Below, piece after piece: positions 53,528-64,000 of a stretch of 64,000 nt of DNA. The notes under the pieces were generated by a model, which saw only the letters and a list, made by a program, of their open reading frames with translations, had not been told where the DNA came from and ran no database searches. A program made the position numbers and the translations under genes. Position 1 is the stretch's first letter, and the number at the start of each line of letters is the position of its first letter. The DNA is from Clavibacter sp. VKM Ac-2873 (GTDB taxonomy: Bacteria > Actinomycetota > Actinomycetes > Actinomycetales > Microbacteriaceae): positions 1,054,001 through 1,118,000 of the forward strand of contig NZ_JADKRS010000001.1 in assembly GCF_015351075.1 (NCBI RefSeq), given 5' to 3'.

Positions 53528-54411
53528 GACGGGTGCCCCGCGACCGGGTCGTCGCCCGTGGTGGCCGGCGCGTGGTCGCGCCAGGTGTGCTCGGGCTCGT
53601 AGCCGAGGATCCGGCGGGCCTTGTCGATGGAGAGCAGCGTCTCGTGCTCCCCCAGCTCCTTCCGGACCTCGACGCCCGGGAACACCTCGGCGGCGAGCTC
53701 CGCGGACGAGCGGCTCATCACCGTGTCGGCGTTCGCGACGATGAAGCGGTCGAAGCCCGGCGCGTCGTGCTCGAGCGCCTTGCGGACCGCCTGCGCGCCG
53801 TCACGGCCGTCGATGTAGCCCCACAGGTTCCACTTGCGCGCGAGCGCGTCGTCGTCGAAGCCGGGGAACGCGTCGTAGTCGTCGACGTCCATGACGTTCG
53901 AGAAGCGGAGCGCGGTGACCTGCAGCTCGGGATCCCAGCGGCACAGCTCGATCGCCATCTGCTCCTCGAGGTGCTTGACGAGCGAGTAGGTGCTGTTCGG
54001 CTGCGCCGGGTACTCCTCGTCGACCGGGATGTACGGCGGCGGGACGTCGAACGGGAGGCCGAGGACGGTCTCGCTGGACGCGTAGACGATCTTCGTGATG
54101 CCCGCCCGCCGCGCCGCCTGGAAGACGTTGAAGCTCGTGAGCATGTTGTTGTGGAACGTGGCCACGTCGCTCAGGATCGCGGGCGCCGGGATCGCGGCGA
54201 GGTGCACGAGGGCGTCGAACCCGTCGTGCAGGTCCTGGACGCCGAACAGGGCGTCGACCACCTGCCCGTAGTCGGTGGTGTCGACGCGGACGTAGCCGGA
54301 GCCGCGCTCCCCCACCTGGTCGATGTTGGTGACTTCGTGTCCGTGGGCGCGCAGGTCGGCCACGACATGGCGGCCGAGCTTCCCCGAGCCTCCGGTGACG
54401 GCAATTCTCAT
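53524..54411 (-). CDS. NAD-dependent epimerase/dehydratase (extended SDR)
   Basis: A 295-residue extended SDR. MRIAVTGGSGKLGRHVVADL has the GxxGxxG dinucleotide motif, LVHLAAIPAP the NNAA-equivalent, VYASSETVLGLPF the catalytic Ser and TYSLVKHLEEQ the YxxxK pair. Likely substrates are nucleotide sugars or uronates; the exact one is unknown. GAAGGAG precedes ATG 54411 and the long upstream frame lacks a site. It is coupled to the aldo/keto reductase gene. Confidence 0.93.
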   Translation of the reverse strand: MRIAVTGGSGKLGRHVVADLRAHGHEVTNIDQVGERGSGYVRVDTTDYGQVVDALFGVQDLHDGFDALVHLAAIPAPAILSDVATFHNNMLTSFNVFQAARRAGITKIVYASSETVLGLPFDVPPPYIPVDEEYPAQPNSTYSLVKHLEEQMAIELCRWDPELQVTALRFSNVMDVDDYDAFPGFDDDALARKWNLWGYIDGRDGAQAVRKALEHDAPGFDRFIVANADTVMSRSSAELAAEVFPGVEVRKELGEHETLLSIDKARRILGYEPEHTWRDHAPATTGDDPVAGHPS

Positions 54412-54506
54412 CAGCGAGCATCTCCTTCGTGGGCGGTTCCGCCCGCATCCCATCCTGGCCCGCCGCCCGGGGAGGCGACAGCCACATGGAGGACACCCGC
54501 AGCCCG

Positions 54507-54567
54507 CCGGCACGGCGACGGCCCGCCGCCCCCTCTCGGGGACGACGGGCCGTCGTGGCGGTGCCGG
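54507..54567 (-). terminator. clpC terminator
   Basis: Nested stems: outer CCGGCAC/GTGCCGG (54507-54513 / 54561-54567) and inner GACGGCCCG/CGGGCCGTC (54517-54525 / 54546-54554) with a further CCCC/GGGG pair, 8 bp beyond the clpC stop. Confidence 0.8.
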
Positions 54568-54574
54568 CTGCTCG

Positions 54575-57085
<2,511 letters not shown>

Positions 57086-57226
57086 CTGTATCTCCCTGGG
57101 CACCGGGGCAGGGGGCCGGCGCCGATATGTAGAGAGTAACGACGGGTCCGAGGAGTGCATGCCCCTGTTCGCCGTGGGCGTGACGCGATGCGGCGGCCGG
57201 AGGATCCCGGTCGGGAGAGGCGGGCG

Positions 57227-57409
57227 CTAGCGGTCGGCGTCGGGCGCGGGGATGCCCATCCGGGCGCGCTCCTTCGCCTCGATGGCGGCGTAGGCCTTGC
57301 GCTCCTGCTTGTCCGCCTGGATGACCGCGCGCATGATGAACCAGAAGATCAGCCCCACGCCGAGGGTGGGGAGGATCGACCAGATCGCGCTCGCCCAGAA
57401 AGCATCCAT
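57227..57409 (-). CDS. Small membrane protein, 60 residues
   Basis: One TM segment (WSILPTLGVGLIFWFIMRAV, about residues 10-29), followed by a charged amphipathic helix (QADKQERKAYAAIEAKERAR) that would lie in the cytoplasm. Function unknown. The ATG (57407-57409) is preceded at 6 nt by TATCCT and no ribosome site, so it may be leaderless. It sits between lysS and clpC, 21 bp from the 41-residue gene upstream. Conservation in relatives could not be checked. Confidence 0.75.
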   Translation of the reverse strand: MDAFWASAIWSILPTLGVGLIFWFIMRAVIQADKQERKAYAAIEAKERARMGIPAPDADR

Positions 57410-57430
57410 GCGAGAAGGATACGCCGCGCT

Positions 57431-57556
57431 CTAGGTGAGGATGCCGTAGACGCCCTGGCCGATCATGACGACGGCGATGCCGCCCACGATGATCCAGAGG
57501 GCGTAGCGCGCGGTGGTGGGCTTCTTCGGGTTCGAGCCGTCGGGGCCTAATGGCAT
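57431..57556 (-). CDS. Tiny membrane protein, 41 residues
   Basis: Translated from ATG 57554-57556 as MPLGPDGSNPKKPTTARYAL continued by WIIVGGIAVVMIGQGVYGIL and a Thr. It has a basic, Pro-rich N-terminus and one TM helix. The start is 6 bp after the lysS stop, with GTAGGCGACC ahead, so it is probably translated from the lysS mRNA. Function unknown. Two consecutive small single-TM proteins at this place suggest a genuine pair, but conservation has not been tested. Confidence 0.65.
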   Translation of the reverse strand: MPLGPDGSNPKKPTTARYALWIIVGGIAVVMIGQGVYGILT

Positions 57557-57562
57557 GGTCGC

Positions 57563-59104
57563 CTACTTCACTAGGGGGAACAGGATGGTCTCGCGGATGC
57601 CGAGACCGGTGATGGCCATGAGGAGCCGGTCGACCCCCATGCCCATGCCGCCCGAGGGCGGCATGCCGTGCTCGAGGGCACGGAGGAACTCCTCGTCGAG
57701 GGGCATGGCCTCGTCGTCGCCGCGCGCCGACTGGCGCGCCTGGTCGACGAAGCGCTCGCGCTGGACGACGGGATCCACGAGCTCGGAGTAGCCGGTGGCC
57801 AGCTCGAAGCCGCGGATGTAGAGGTCCCACTTCTCGACGACGCCCTCGATCGAGCGGTGCGCGCGCGTGAGCGGCGAGGTCTCCACCGGGAAGTCGAGCA
57901 CGAAGGTGGGGCGCTCGAGGCCGCCCTTCACGAAGTGCTCCCACAGCTCCTCGACGAGCTTGCCGTGGGTGCTCAACGGCACGACGACGCCCTCGCGGTC
58001 GGCGATGGCCTGGAGCTCGTCGACGGACGTGGCGGGCGTGATCTCGACGCCGGCGGCCTCGCTCAGCGAGCCGTACATGGAGATGCGGTCCCACTCGCCG
58101 CCGAGGTCGTACTCCGTGTCGTCGGCCCACGTGACGACGTGGCTGCCGGCGACCGCCATCGCCGCGTCCTGGACGAGCGTCTGCGTGAGCTCGGCGATGG
58201 ACGTGTAGTCGCCGTATGCCTCGTAGGCCTCGAGCATCGCGAACTCCGGGCTGTGCGTCGAGTCGGCGCCCTCGTTGCGGAAGTTGCGGTTGATCTCGAA
58301 GACGCGGTCGATGCCGCCGACGACCGCGCGCTTGAGGTAGAGCTCGGGCGCGATGCGGAGGAACATCTCCGTGTCGAAGGCGTTGGAGTGCGTGACGAAC
58401 GGTCGGGCGGACGCCCCGCCGTGCATCACCTGCAGCATGGGCGTCTCGACCTCGACGTAGCCGCGCTGGCGGAACGTCTCGCGCAGGGAGGCGTTGACCT
58501 TGGCGCGGTCGTAGACGTTCTTCCTCGCCTGGTCGCGCACGATGAGGTCGAGGTAGCGGCTGCGGACGCGGGTCTCGTCGGAGAGCTCGGAGTGCAGGTT
58601 GGGCAGGGGCAGCAGGGCCTTCGAGGCGATGCGCCACTCCGTCGCCATGATCGACAGCTCGCCCTTCCGGCTCGCGATCACGCGGCCCGCGACGAAGACG
58701 TGGTCGCCCAGGTCGACGAGCTCCTTCCACGCGGCGAGCGCCTCCTCGCCGACCTCGGCCAGCGAGATCATGGCCTGGATGCGCGTGCCGTCGCCCGCCT
58801 GGAGCGTGGCGAAGCAGAGCTTGCCGGTGTTGCGGAAGTGGACGACGCGGCCCGCGATGCCGACCACGTGGTCGGTCTCCTCGCCGGGCTCGAGGTGGCC
58901 GAATTCGGCGCGGACCGCCGGGATCGTGGTCGTGACGGGCACGTGCACCGGGTACGCGCCCTCGCCCGGGCCGCCCGCGGCGTTGAGGCGGGCGCGCTTG
59001 GCGAGGCGGACGGCCTTCTGCTCGGCGACGTCCTCGGCGGATACCTCCACGGCGGGAGCGGGGGCGGTCTCGGGCGTCGCGGGCGTTCCGGGGCTGGCGG
59101 TCAT
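57563..59104 (-). CDS. lysS: Lysyl-tRNA synthetase, class II
   Basis: A 513-residue enzyme that charges tRNA-Lys. An OB-fold anticodon-binding domain ([20 protein letters not shown]) follows an Ala/Pro-rich N-terminal ~30 residues. The catalytic domain has motif 1 ([18 protein letters not shown]), motif 2 ([20 protein letters not shown]) and motif 3 ([15 protein letters not shown]). Length is normal. It lies 93 bp downstream of panC. Confidence 0.98.
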   Translation of the reverse strand: MTASPGTPATPETAPAPAVEVSAEDVAEQKAVRLAKRARLNAAGGPGEGAYPVHVPVTTTIPAVRAEFGHLEPGEETDHVVGIAGRVVHFRNTGKLCFATLQAGDGTRIQAMISLAEVGEEALAAWKELVDLGDHVFVAGRVIASRKGELSIMATEWRIASKALLPLPNLHSELSDETRVRSRYLDLIVRDQARKNVYDRAKVNASLRETFRQRGYVEVETPMLQVMHGGASARPFVTHSNAFDTEMFLRIAPELYLKRAVVGGIDRVFEINRNFRNEGADSTHSPEFAMLEAYEAYGDYTSIAELTQTLVQDAAMAVAGSHVVTWADDTEYDLGGEWDRISMYGSLSEAAGVEITPATSVDELQAIADREGVVVPLSTHGKLVEELWEHFVKGGLERPTFVLDFPVETSPLTRAHRSIEGVVEKWDLYIRGFELATGYSELVDPVVQRERFVDQARQSARGDDEAMPLDEEFLRALEHGMPPSGGMGMGVDRLLMAITGLGIRETILFPLVK

Positions 59105-59197
59105 GTGCGGGCGGATCCTCGCGGGTCGAAGGGGCGTGCGGCCGAGCGGCCTCCCGTCGATTCTCGCAGGTGCGGGCGGGGCCCGGGCACGGCCCGG

Positions 59198-60076
59198 TCA
59201 GGCGATGACGACGGTCTCGTTGTCGAGGAGGCGGGTGCTGCCGACGCGGGCCGCGATGACGGCCAGCGCGACGCCCGTGAAGCCGTCGTCCACGGACTCG
59301 AAGGTCGCGGGATCCACGACCTGGAAGTAGTCGAGGGCCACGGCGGGCTCGCCCATCACGACGGACTGGGCGGCGGCGATGACGGCGTCGATGCCCCGGT
59401 CCCCGGCGCTCTGGGCGGCCTCGAGCGCGGCCGGGATGACGCGCGCCGCGCGGCGCTCGCGGTCGTCGAGGTAGCGGTTGCGGCTGGAGAGCGCGAGGCC
59501 GTCGGGCTCGCGCACCGTCGGCAGCTCCTCGACGCGGACGGGCAGGTCGAGGTCGCGCGCCATGCGGCGCACGAGGTGCAGCTGCTGGGCGTCCTTGCGG
59601 CCGAACGTGGCGACGTCCGGCGCCACGATGTGCAGGAGCTTCGCCACCACGGTGAGCATGCCGTCGAAGTGGCCGGGGCGGGAGCGGCCCTCGAGCGTGA
59701 GGGCGACCGATCCTCCGGTGACGCGGATGCGCGCGGGTCCGTCCGGGTACATCTCGGCCGCGCTGGGCGCGAACACGAGGTCGACGCCGGTCTCCGCGAG
59801 GGCGGCGACGTCGGCGTCGAGCGTGCGCGGGTAGGCGTCGAGGTCCTCGCCGGCGCCGAACTGCAGCGGGTTGACGAAGATCGACACGACCACGAGCGAG
59901 CCGAGCTCCCGGGCGCGGCGGGCGTGCGCGAGGTGGCCCTCGTGCAGCGCGCCCATGGTGGGCACGAGGACGACGACGGGCGCCTCCCCTGCCGCGATGC
60001 GCGCGGCCCGGTGGTCGCGGACGCGGGCGCGCAGCTCGGCGATGCCGGTGACGACGGTGGGCGCGGGGATCGTCAT
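59198..60076 (-). CDS. panC: Pantothenate synthetase
   Basis: A 292-residue enzyme that condenses pantoate and beta-alanine with ATP to pantothenate, the CoA precursor. VVVLVPTMGALHEGHLAHAR holds the ATP-site HxGH motif; IFVNPLQFGAGEDLDAYPR, GRSRPGHFDGMLTVVAKL, FGRKDAQQLHLVRRMARDL and GLALSSRNRYLDDRERR (KMSKS-like) are all present. It is 42 bp after the DUF2520 protein gene, an arrangement usual in actinobacteria. Confidence 0.98.
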   Translation of the reverse strand: MTIPAPTVVTGIAELRARVRDHRAARIAAGEAPVVVLVPTMGALHEGHLAHARRARELGSLVVVSIFVNPLQFGAGEDLDAYPRTLDADVAALAETGVDLVFAPSAAEMYPDGPARIRVTGGSVALTLEGRSRPGHFDGMLTVVAKLLHIVAPDVATFGRKDAQQLHLVRRMARDLDLPVRVEELPTVREPDGLALSSRNRYLDDRERRAARVIPAALEAAQSAGDRGIDAVIAAAQSVVMGEPAVALDYFQVVDPATFESVDDGFTGVALAVIAARVGSTRLLDNETVVIA

Positions 60077-60118
60077 GCCGTGGTGCTCCTCGGGTGCTCG
60101 GGACGCGGACGCACAAGG

Positions 60119-60880
60119 TTAGTGCGCGTCGGGGCCCTCGTCCGTCGGCAGCGGCACGTCGCCCGTCGTGAGGCGCGCGCCGCCCGCCGGGGAGGAGCGG
60201 CGGAGCGCGTCGTCGACGGCCGAGCGGATCAGCGGCCCGAGCACGCGGCCGGGCTCCTCCACGCCGATGCCCGCGAGGAGGCCGGCTGCCTGGTCGACGA
60301 TGGCGGTGGAGAACGTGGTCGCGGTGGCGATGGCCTCGGCGTACGCCGGGCGGTCCCGCTCCTCCACGACGACGGGCTCGCCGCCCATCTCCACGACGAG
60401 CACCTGCGCGATGGGGAGCACGGGCGCGGGCGCGGTGACGGCGAACCAGCTGTCCGCCATGCGGCCGAGGTCCATGCTCGTGCCGGTGAACGACATCGCC
60501 GGGTGGATGGCGAGCGGGATGATGCCGGACGCGAACGCCGGGGCGAGCACCTGGATCCCGTGCGCCGCGGACGTGTGCACCACGAGCTGGCCTGCCTGCC
60601 ACGCGCCCGTGGCGGCGAGGCCCGCGACGAGGCCGGGGAGCTCGGCGTCGGGGACGGCGAGGATCACGAGCTCGCTCCGCTCGACGAGGTCGGGGATCTC
60701 GAGGACCGGGACGCCCGGCAGCATCGCCTCGGCGCGCTCGCGGCTGGCGGCGGAGACCGCCGAGATGCCGGTGATCGCGTGGCCGGCGCCCGCGAGCGCC
60801 GCGCCGAGGACGGGCCCGACGCGGCCCGCGCCGACGATGCCGACGCCGAGGCGGCCGGAGCGTTGGGACGGCGAGGTCAC
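60119..60880 (-). CDS. DUF2520/Rossmann-fold oxidoreductase-like protein
   Basis: A 253-residue two-domain protein. The N-terminal Rossmann domain GVGIVGAGRVGPVLGAALAG and LVILAVPDAELPGLVAGL resembles NADP-oxidoreductases (F420 or ProC-like). The C-terminal helical DUF2520 domain has IHPAMSFTGTSMDLGRM and FSTAIVDQAAGLLAGIGVEE. Its constant location beside panC suggests a role in pantothenate synthesis, such as a ketopantoate-reducing step; this is inference. GTG 60878-60880 overlaps the stop of the PH protein gene (GTGA). Confidence 0.88.
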   Translation of the reverse strand: MTSPSQRSGRLGVGIVGAGRVGPVLGAALAGAGHAITGISAVSAASRERAEAMLPGVPVLEIPDLVERSELVILAVPDAELPGLVAGLAATGAWQAGQLVVHTSAAHGIQVLAPAFASGIIPLAIHPAMSFTGTSMDLGRMADSWFAVTAPAPVLPIAQVLVVEMGGEPVVVEERDRPAYAEAIATATTFSTAIVDQAAGLLAGIGVEEPGRVLGPLIRSAVDDALRRSSPAGGARLTTGDVPLPTDEGPDAH

Positions 60881-62694
60881 GCGGGGTCCTCGGGGTCGGA
60901 GCGGTGGCGCGGAGCGGGAGCGGGCGGAGGCGGCCACGCGGCATCGGCCCGGGCGGCGTCGGCCCGGGCGGCGTCGGCCGGGACGGCGGGCGCGGGCGCC
61001 GCACCGGACGCGGACGGCTCGGCCGCGGATCCCGGCGCCGGCCAGCTCGCGGCCTCGGCGCCCCAGCGCGCGGACGTGTCGGAGCGCGCGGACGCCACGG
61101 CGGCCGCGACCAGCCGGGTCGACAGCTCCATCCCGGTGGCGCGGTCGATGGCGCCGAGCCGCGTGTCCACGGGTCCCGCGACGGTGGCGGCGCGCACCGA
61201 CACGAGGTCGAGGCGGCGGTCGATCGGGCCCTGCGTGAGGTCGACGCCCTGCGTCCGGGCGTGCGGCACGATGACGAGACGGCGCCAGATCATGCCGCGG
61301 CGGACGAGGAACGCCGACGAGTCGACCGCGAAGCCCGTGCGGCGCCAGGAGAAGGGCTTGAGGATCCACGCCCGGCGCGGCGACGTCGTGAAGCCGTCGT
61401 CGGTGCCGCCGCGGCCGGTCATGCCCGCGGCGACGAGCGCGAGCGTCCGGTCGCCCACGAGGTCGGGCAGGACGAGGCCGAGCACGCGGTCGACGTCGCG
61501 GCGGTCGCCCACCGGGAGGATCGACGTGTTCTGCTGGCCGGCCGCGCCCGGCGCCGAGGAGTGCGAGGCGCGCGTGATGCGGATCTCCCACCAGCCGGAC
61601 GCGCGCCAGAGCAGCGGCTGCACGACCTCGACCGCGTGGATCCGGCCGGGCGGGATGGTGTCGTTGCTCGTCGACAGGAGCCCGAAGCCGACGCGGACGC
61701 CGTCCGGCGTGCCCGCGACGCTGTAGCGGAGCGAGCGCGTGATGCGGCGCACGAAGAATCCGGCGGATCCCAGCAGCGTCGGGAGCAGCGGCACGAGCAG
61801 GTACCACGCCTCGAACCTCACGATGAGCGGGATCCCGACGACCACGAACAGCACCAGCACCACCGTGGGCGCCGAGAGCAGCACGGCCCCGATGAGGCGC
61901 GGGATGGGGATGCGCACGACGGACTGCGGCGGCGCGACGTCGGGGTCGAGCTCCGGCGCGAGGAAGTCGTCGACCCGGGAGCCGACGAAGCCGCGCACCG
62001 TGCCGCCGGGAGCGGACGCGGCAGCGGATCCGGCCGCCTCGGCCCGGGCGCCCGACGCGAGCCGCAGCACGCGCAGCCGGAACGCGTCGGCGTCGCGTGA
62101 GCGGAGGTACTGCAGCGGCAGGTTGGCGTCGTTGCCGGCGACCTGGATCTCGAGCTTCGCCGCGCCGATGAGCCGCGCGATGAGGGGGCGCACGATGTTG
62201 ACGCCCTGGATCCGGTCGAGCCGTGCCCGCCGGTTCGTGCGGGAGAGGATGCCGCTGCGCACCTCGACCGTCTCCTCGGTGACGCGGAACGTGTGCATCC
62301 GCCAGGAGAGGTAGGAGACGCCGACCGCGAGCAGGGTGAACGCCAGGAGCGCGAGGATCACCCAGACGAGGCTGCCGGACTCCACGAGCATCGGGATGAG
62401 GTCCTCCTCGCCGTCCCGCCGCTGGCCGGGCACGAACTGCTCGACGAGCTGCTCGCGCAGGGAGGAGACGAGGAAGCCGATCACGACGATGAAGAGGACC
62501 CCGCCGCGGAGCACGGGGGTGATCGGGTGGAGGCGGTGCCAGTCGCCGTCGGTGAGCTCCTCCGCGATCCGCGCCTCCGCGGCGGGGACGGTGCCCGCCG
62601 CGGACGTCGCGCCGGGCGCGGCGGGCTCGGCGGGCGCGGCGGGCTCGGCGTGGGGCGCGCGGTGCGCCGGGTCGTCGGGCGTCGGGTCGCTCAC
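60877..62694 (-). CDS. Bacterial PH (bPH2/DUF304) domain membrane protein, YdbT-like
   Basis: A 605-residue membrane protein. The N-terminal ~45 residues are Ala/Pro-rich. Two TM pairs (about VLRGGVLFIVVIGFLVSSL / LVWVILALLAFTLLAVGVS and VLLSAPTVVLVLFVVVGIPL / WYLLVPLLPTLLGSAGFFV) alternate with three bPH2 modules: TFRVTEETVEVRSGILSRTN, GVRVGFGLLSTSNDTIPPGR and AFLVRRGMIWRRLVIVPHAR. The last ~90 residues are Ala-rich and disordered. It pairs with the small PH protein upstream (GTGA overlap). YdbS/YdbT pairs are membrane proteins with roles in stress resistance in Bacillus; function here unknown. Confidence 0.87.
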   Translation of the reverse strand: MSDPTPDDPAHRAPHAEPAAPAEPAAPGATSAAGTVPAAEARIAEELTDGDWHRLHPITPVLRGGVLFIVVIGFLVSSLREQLVEQFVPGQRRDGEEDLIPMLVESGSLVWVILALLAFTLLAVGVSYLSWRMHTFRVTEETVEVRSGILSRTNRRARLDRIQGVNIVRPLIARLIGAAKLEIQVAGNDANLPLQYLRSRDADAFRLRVLRLASGARAEAAGSAAASAPGGTVRGFVGSRVDDFLAPELDPDVAPPQSVVRIPIPRLIGAVLLSAPTVVLVLFVVVGIPLIVRFEAWYLLVPLLPTLLGSAGFFVRRITRSLRYSVAGTPDGVRVGFGLLSTSNDTIPPGRIHAVEVVQPLLWRASGWWEIRITRASHSSAPGAAGQQNTSILPVGDRRDVDRVLGLVLPDLVGDRTLALVAAGMTGRGGTDDGFTTSPRRAWILKPFSWRRTGFAVDSSAFLVRRGMIWRRLVIVPHARTQGVDLTQGPIDRRLDLVSVRAATVAGPVDTRLGAIDRATGMELSTRLVAAAVASARSDTSARWGAEAASWPAPGSAAEPSASGAAPAPAVPADAARADAARADAAWPPPPAPAPRHRSDPEDPA

Positions 62695-63179
62695 AGCCCG
62701 GCCCGGCGCGTCTCGGCGAGGGCGACGAGCCGGTCGCGCAGCTCCTCGGCGTCCGCGTTCGCGAGTCCGGGGATCTGGATGGCCGCCGCGGCCGCCGCGG
62801 TCACGAGCTTGAGGTCGGCGAGGCCGAGCACGCGGCCGACGGGGCCGCGCGTGATGTCCACGAGCTGCATCCGCCCGTAGGGCACGGCGACCACGCGCGT
62901 CCACATGATGCCGCGGCGGAAGACGAGGTCGTCCTCGCGCAGCTGGTAGCCCATCGCCCGCACGCGGCGGGGGACGATCACGAGCGTCACGACCAGCTCG
63001 ATCACCGCGGCGGCGCCCAGCACGATGGGCAGCCAGCGCGGCGCCTCGACCGCGAAGAGGAACGCCGCGATCCCGCCGAGCACGAGGGCGGTGATCACGC
63101 CGCCCACCAGCTCGACGCCGACGAGGCGCGGGGAGACGCGGCGCCAGGAGACGCCGTGCGGGTCGACGTTCGGGGTCAC
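62691..63179 (-). CDS. Small bPH2 (DUF304) membrane protein, YdbS-like
   Basis: A 162-residue protein with two TM helices (VELVGGVITALVLGGIAAFL and WLPIVLGAAAVIELVVTLVI) and one bPH2 module (YQLREDDLVFRRGIMWTRVV and VPYGRMQLVDITRGPVGRVL). GTG start 63179. It partners with the larger PH protein downstream through a GTGA overlap, forming a YdbS-YdbT-like complex. Confidence 0.87.
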   Translation of the reverse strand: MTPNVDPHGVSWRRVSPRLVGVELVGGVITALVLGGIAAFLFAVEAPRWLPIVLGAAAVIELVVTLVIVPRRVRAMGYQLREDDLVFRRGIMWTRVVAVPYGRMQLVDITRGPVGRVLGLADLKLVTAAAAAAIQIPGLANADAEELRDRLVALAETRRAGL

Positions 63180-63227
63180 GGTGCTCCTCCGGGTGCGGCA
63201 GATCCCGGGCGGTGGTGCCGCGGGGTC

Positions 63228-63710
63228 CTACGAGATCTCGCGCGCCGGATCCCCGGGGCGCGAGTCGTCCCCATCGTCGGGCGGGACCGTGCACCAGTGC
63301 TCGGCGACCAGCCCGGCGACGAGGAGGACGACGGCTCCCACCGTACCGGCCACCGCCAGGCCCACGGAGGACGCGCCGGGCAGCACGGGCCGCGCCAGCA
63401 CGAAGGCCAGCACTCCCCCGGTGATGCCGGTGAGCAGCGCACCCGCGAGCGCCGACGCCTTCGCGAGCAGGACGACCCGCGTGGCGCGGAACGGGTCGAC
63501 GCGTCCCGGGGTGCGCCCGAGCGTCGAGCGGCGGATGGGCCGGGCGAGGGCGAGGAGCACGATCCCGACGATGAGGAGCGTCGCGCCGAGCGTGAGCGGC
63601 GGGATGAGGAGCGCGCGGCCGGTCATCACGAGCGCGTTCTCGGCGAACCAGCCGACGGCCGCGCCCGCGATGAGCAGGGCGATGAGGGTGGTGGAGCGCG
63701 TGCGGGTCAC
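63228..63710 (-). CDS. DUF3180 membrane protein
   Basis: A 160-residue protein with four TM helices, starting TTLIALLIAGAAVGWFAENA and LLIPPLTLGATLLIVGIVLL. DUF3180 proteins are typically encoded directly after folK in actinobacteria, as here, and their function is unknown. The GTG start (63708-63710) overlaps the folK stop. Confidence 0.85.
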   Translation of the reverse strand: MTRTRSTTLIALLIAGAAVGWFAENALVMTGRALLIPPLTLGATLLIVGIVLLALARPIRRSTLGRTPGRVDPFRATRVVLLAKASALAGALLTGITGGVLAFVLARPVLPGASSVGLAVAGTVGAVVLLVAGLVAEHWCTVPPDDGDDSRPGDPAREIS

Positions 63711-64000
63711 GAGGCGGCCTCCGCGGATCCGGGGGCCGCGCGCTCGAGGGCGGCGCGCTCGAGGGCCGCGAGCAGCGCGTCGACGCGGCCCCGGCCGGGC
63801 AGGACCGCGTCGGGATCCGCCTCGAGCCAGGGCCCGAGCACGAAGGCGCGCTCGGCGGCGCGCGGGTGCGGGAGCGTGAGCCGGTCGTCGTGGATCCGCG
63901 CCTCGCCGTACGCGACGACGTCGAGGTCGATCGTGCGGTCGCCCCAGCGCTCGGCGCGGACGCGGCCGAGGTCGCGCTCGATCGCGGCCAGGGCGTCCAG
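63707..64000 (-). CDS. folK: 2-amino-4-hydroxy-6-hydroxymethyldihydropteridine pyrophosphokinase, 3' part
   Basis: The last 97 codons of a gene entering from the right edge. RWGDRTIDLDVVAYGEARIH is the HPPK signature (RWGPRTLDLDLL in others), with the Mg-binding Asp pair, and LTLPHPRAAERAFVLGPWLE completes the active site. The C-terminal ~20 residues are Ala-rich. It transfers pyrophosphate from ATP to the pterin in folate synthesis. The rest of the fol cluster presumably lies beyond the window. Confidence 0.95.
   Translation of the reverse strand: MDALAAIERDLGRVRAERWGDRTIDLDVVAYGEARIHDDRLTLPHPRAAERAFVLGPWLEADPDAVLPGRGRVDALLAALERAALERAAPGSAEAAS

Noticed and set aside
57086-57226. A ClgR-type operator upstream of clpC
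   Set aside because: No convincing inverted GCG/CGC pattern at the expected spacing; only weak TACTCT/TACATA -10 candidates.

Overview
The window is a very GC-rich actinobacterial chromosome segment. Gene content and order point to a Microbacteriaceae plant-associated bacterium, most likely Clavibacter. The folK-DUF3180-PH-PH-DUF2520-panC-lysS-clpC order is typical of that group. Starts are often GTG, stop/start overlaps of the GTGA/ATGA type are frequent, and the sugar-uptake loci suit a plant host. No phage, transposon, CRISPR array or rRNA was seen. Long ORFs antisense to real genes are GC artefacts and were left out.

Layout. 1-6.7 kb (minus): a partial HTTM membrane protein, its DUF5819 partner, and a 1581-residue LPVTG-anchored surface protein with six Ig-like repeats and a stalk of about 37 units of a 24-bp tandem repeat. 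6.9-10.3 kb: acetate kinase and phosphotransacetylase, followed by an SRP (4.5S) RNA gene. 10.5-14.5 kb (plus): a NAD(P)-binding protein, a large ATP-binding LuxR regulator and tRNA-Ser(GGA). 14.8-22.5 kb: small membrane protein, streptomycin-kinase-like APH, acyltransferase-like membrane protein, Bcr/CflA-type MFS pump, class V aminotransferase divergent from a LysR regulator, MarR regulator and GNAT.

22.5-36.4 kb is a pentose and beta-glucoside block: GH1 beta-glucosidase, xylose isomerase, a membrane protein fused to a C-terminal HTH, and a probable six-gene arabinose unit. That unit is araB-araD-araA plus a ChvE/MmsA/MmsB-type ABC importer, reading leftward. A LacI-type repressor gene upstream shares TGTGA/TCACA elements with the araB promoter. 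RNase HI with an unusual C-terminal extension follows.

36.5-42.7 kb: cystathionine gamma-synthase and cystathionine beta-synthase (transsulfuration), a DUF3105/DUF305 pair and an ABC exporter. 42.8-47.6 kb: an oligosaccharide ABC importer divergent from its LacI-family regulator, with matching GGAAcc-type operators. 47.6-51.2 kb: MarR/MFS pair and a second LuxR regulator. 51.3-52.5 kb: rplJ-rplL with an L10 leader and a clear promoter. 52.5-64 kb: oxidoreductase pair, clpC, two tiny membrane proteins (one only 41 residues), lysS, panC, DUF2520 protein, two PH-domain membrane proteins, DUF3180 protein and the 3' end of folK.

Nothing here is a clear-cut new multi-gene system. The most unusual items are the RNase HI carrying a QxxLF clamp-binding-like motif and a ribbon-helix-helix-like tail, the repeat-stalk surface protein, the membrane-HTH fusion bracketed by near-identical terminators, and a roughly four-fold excess of GGATCC.
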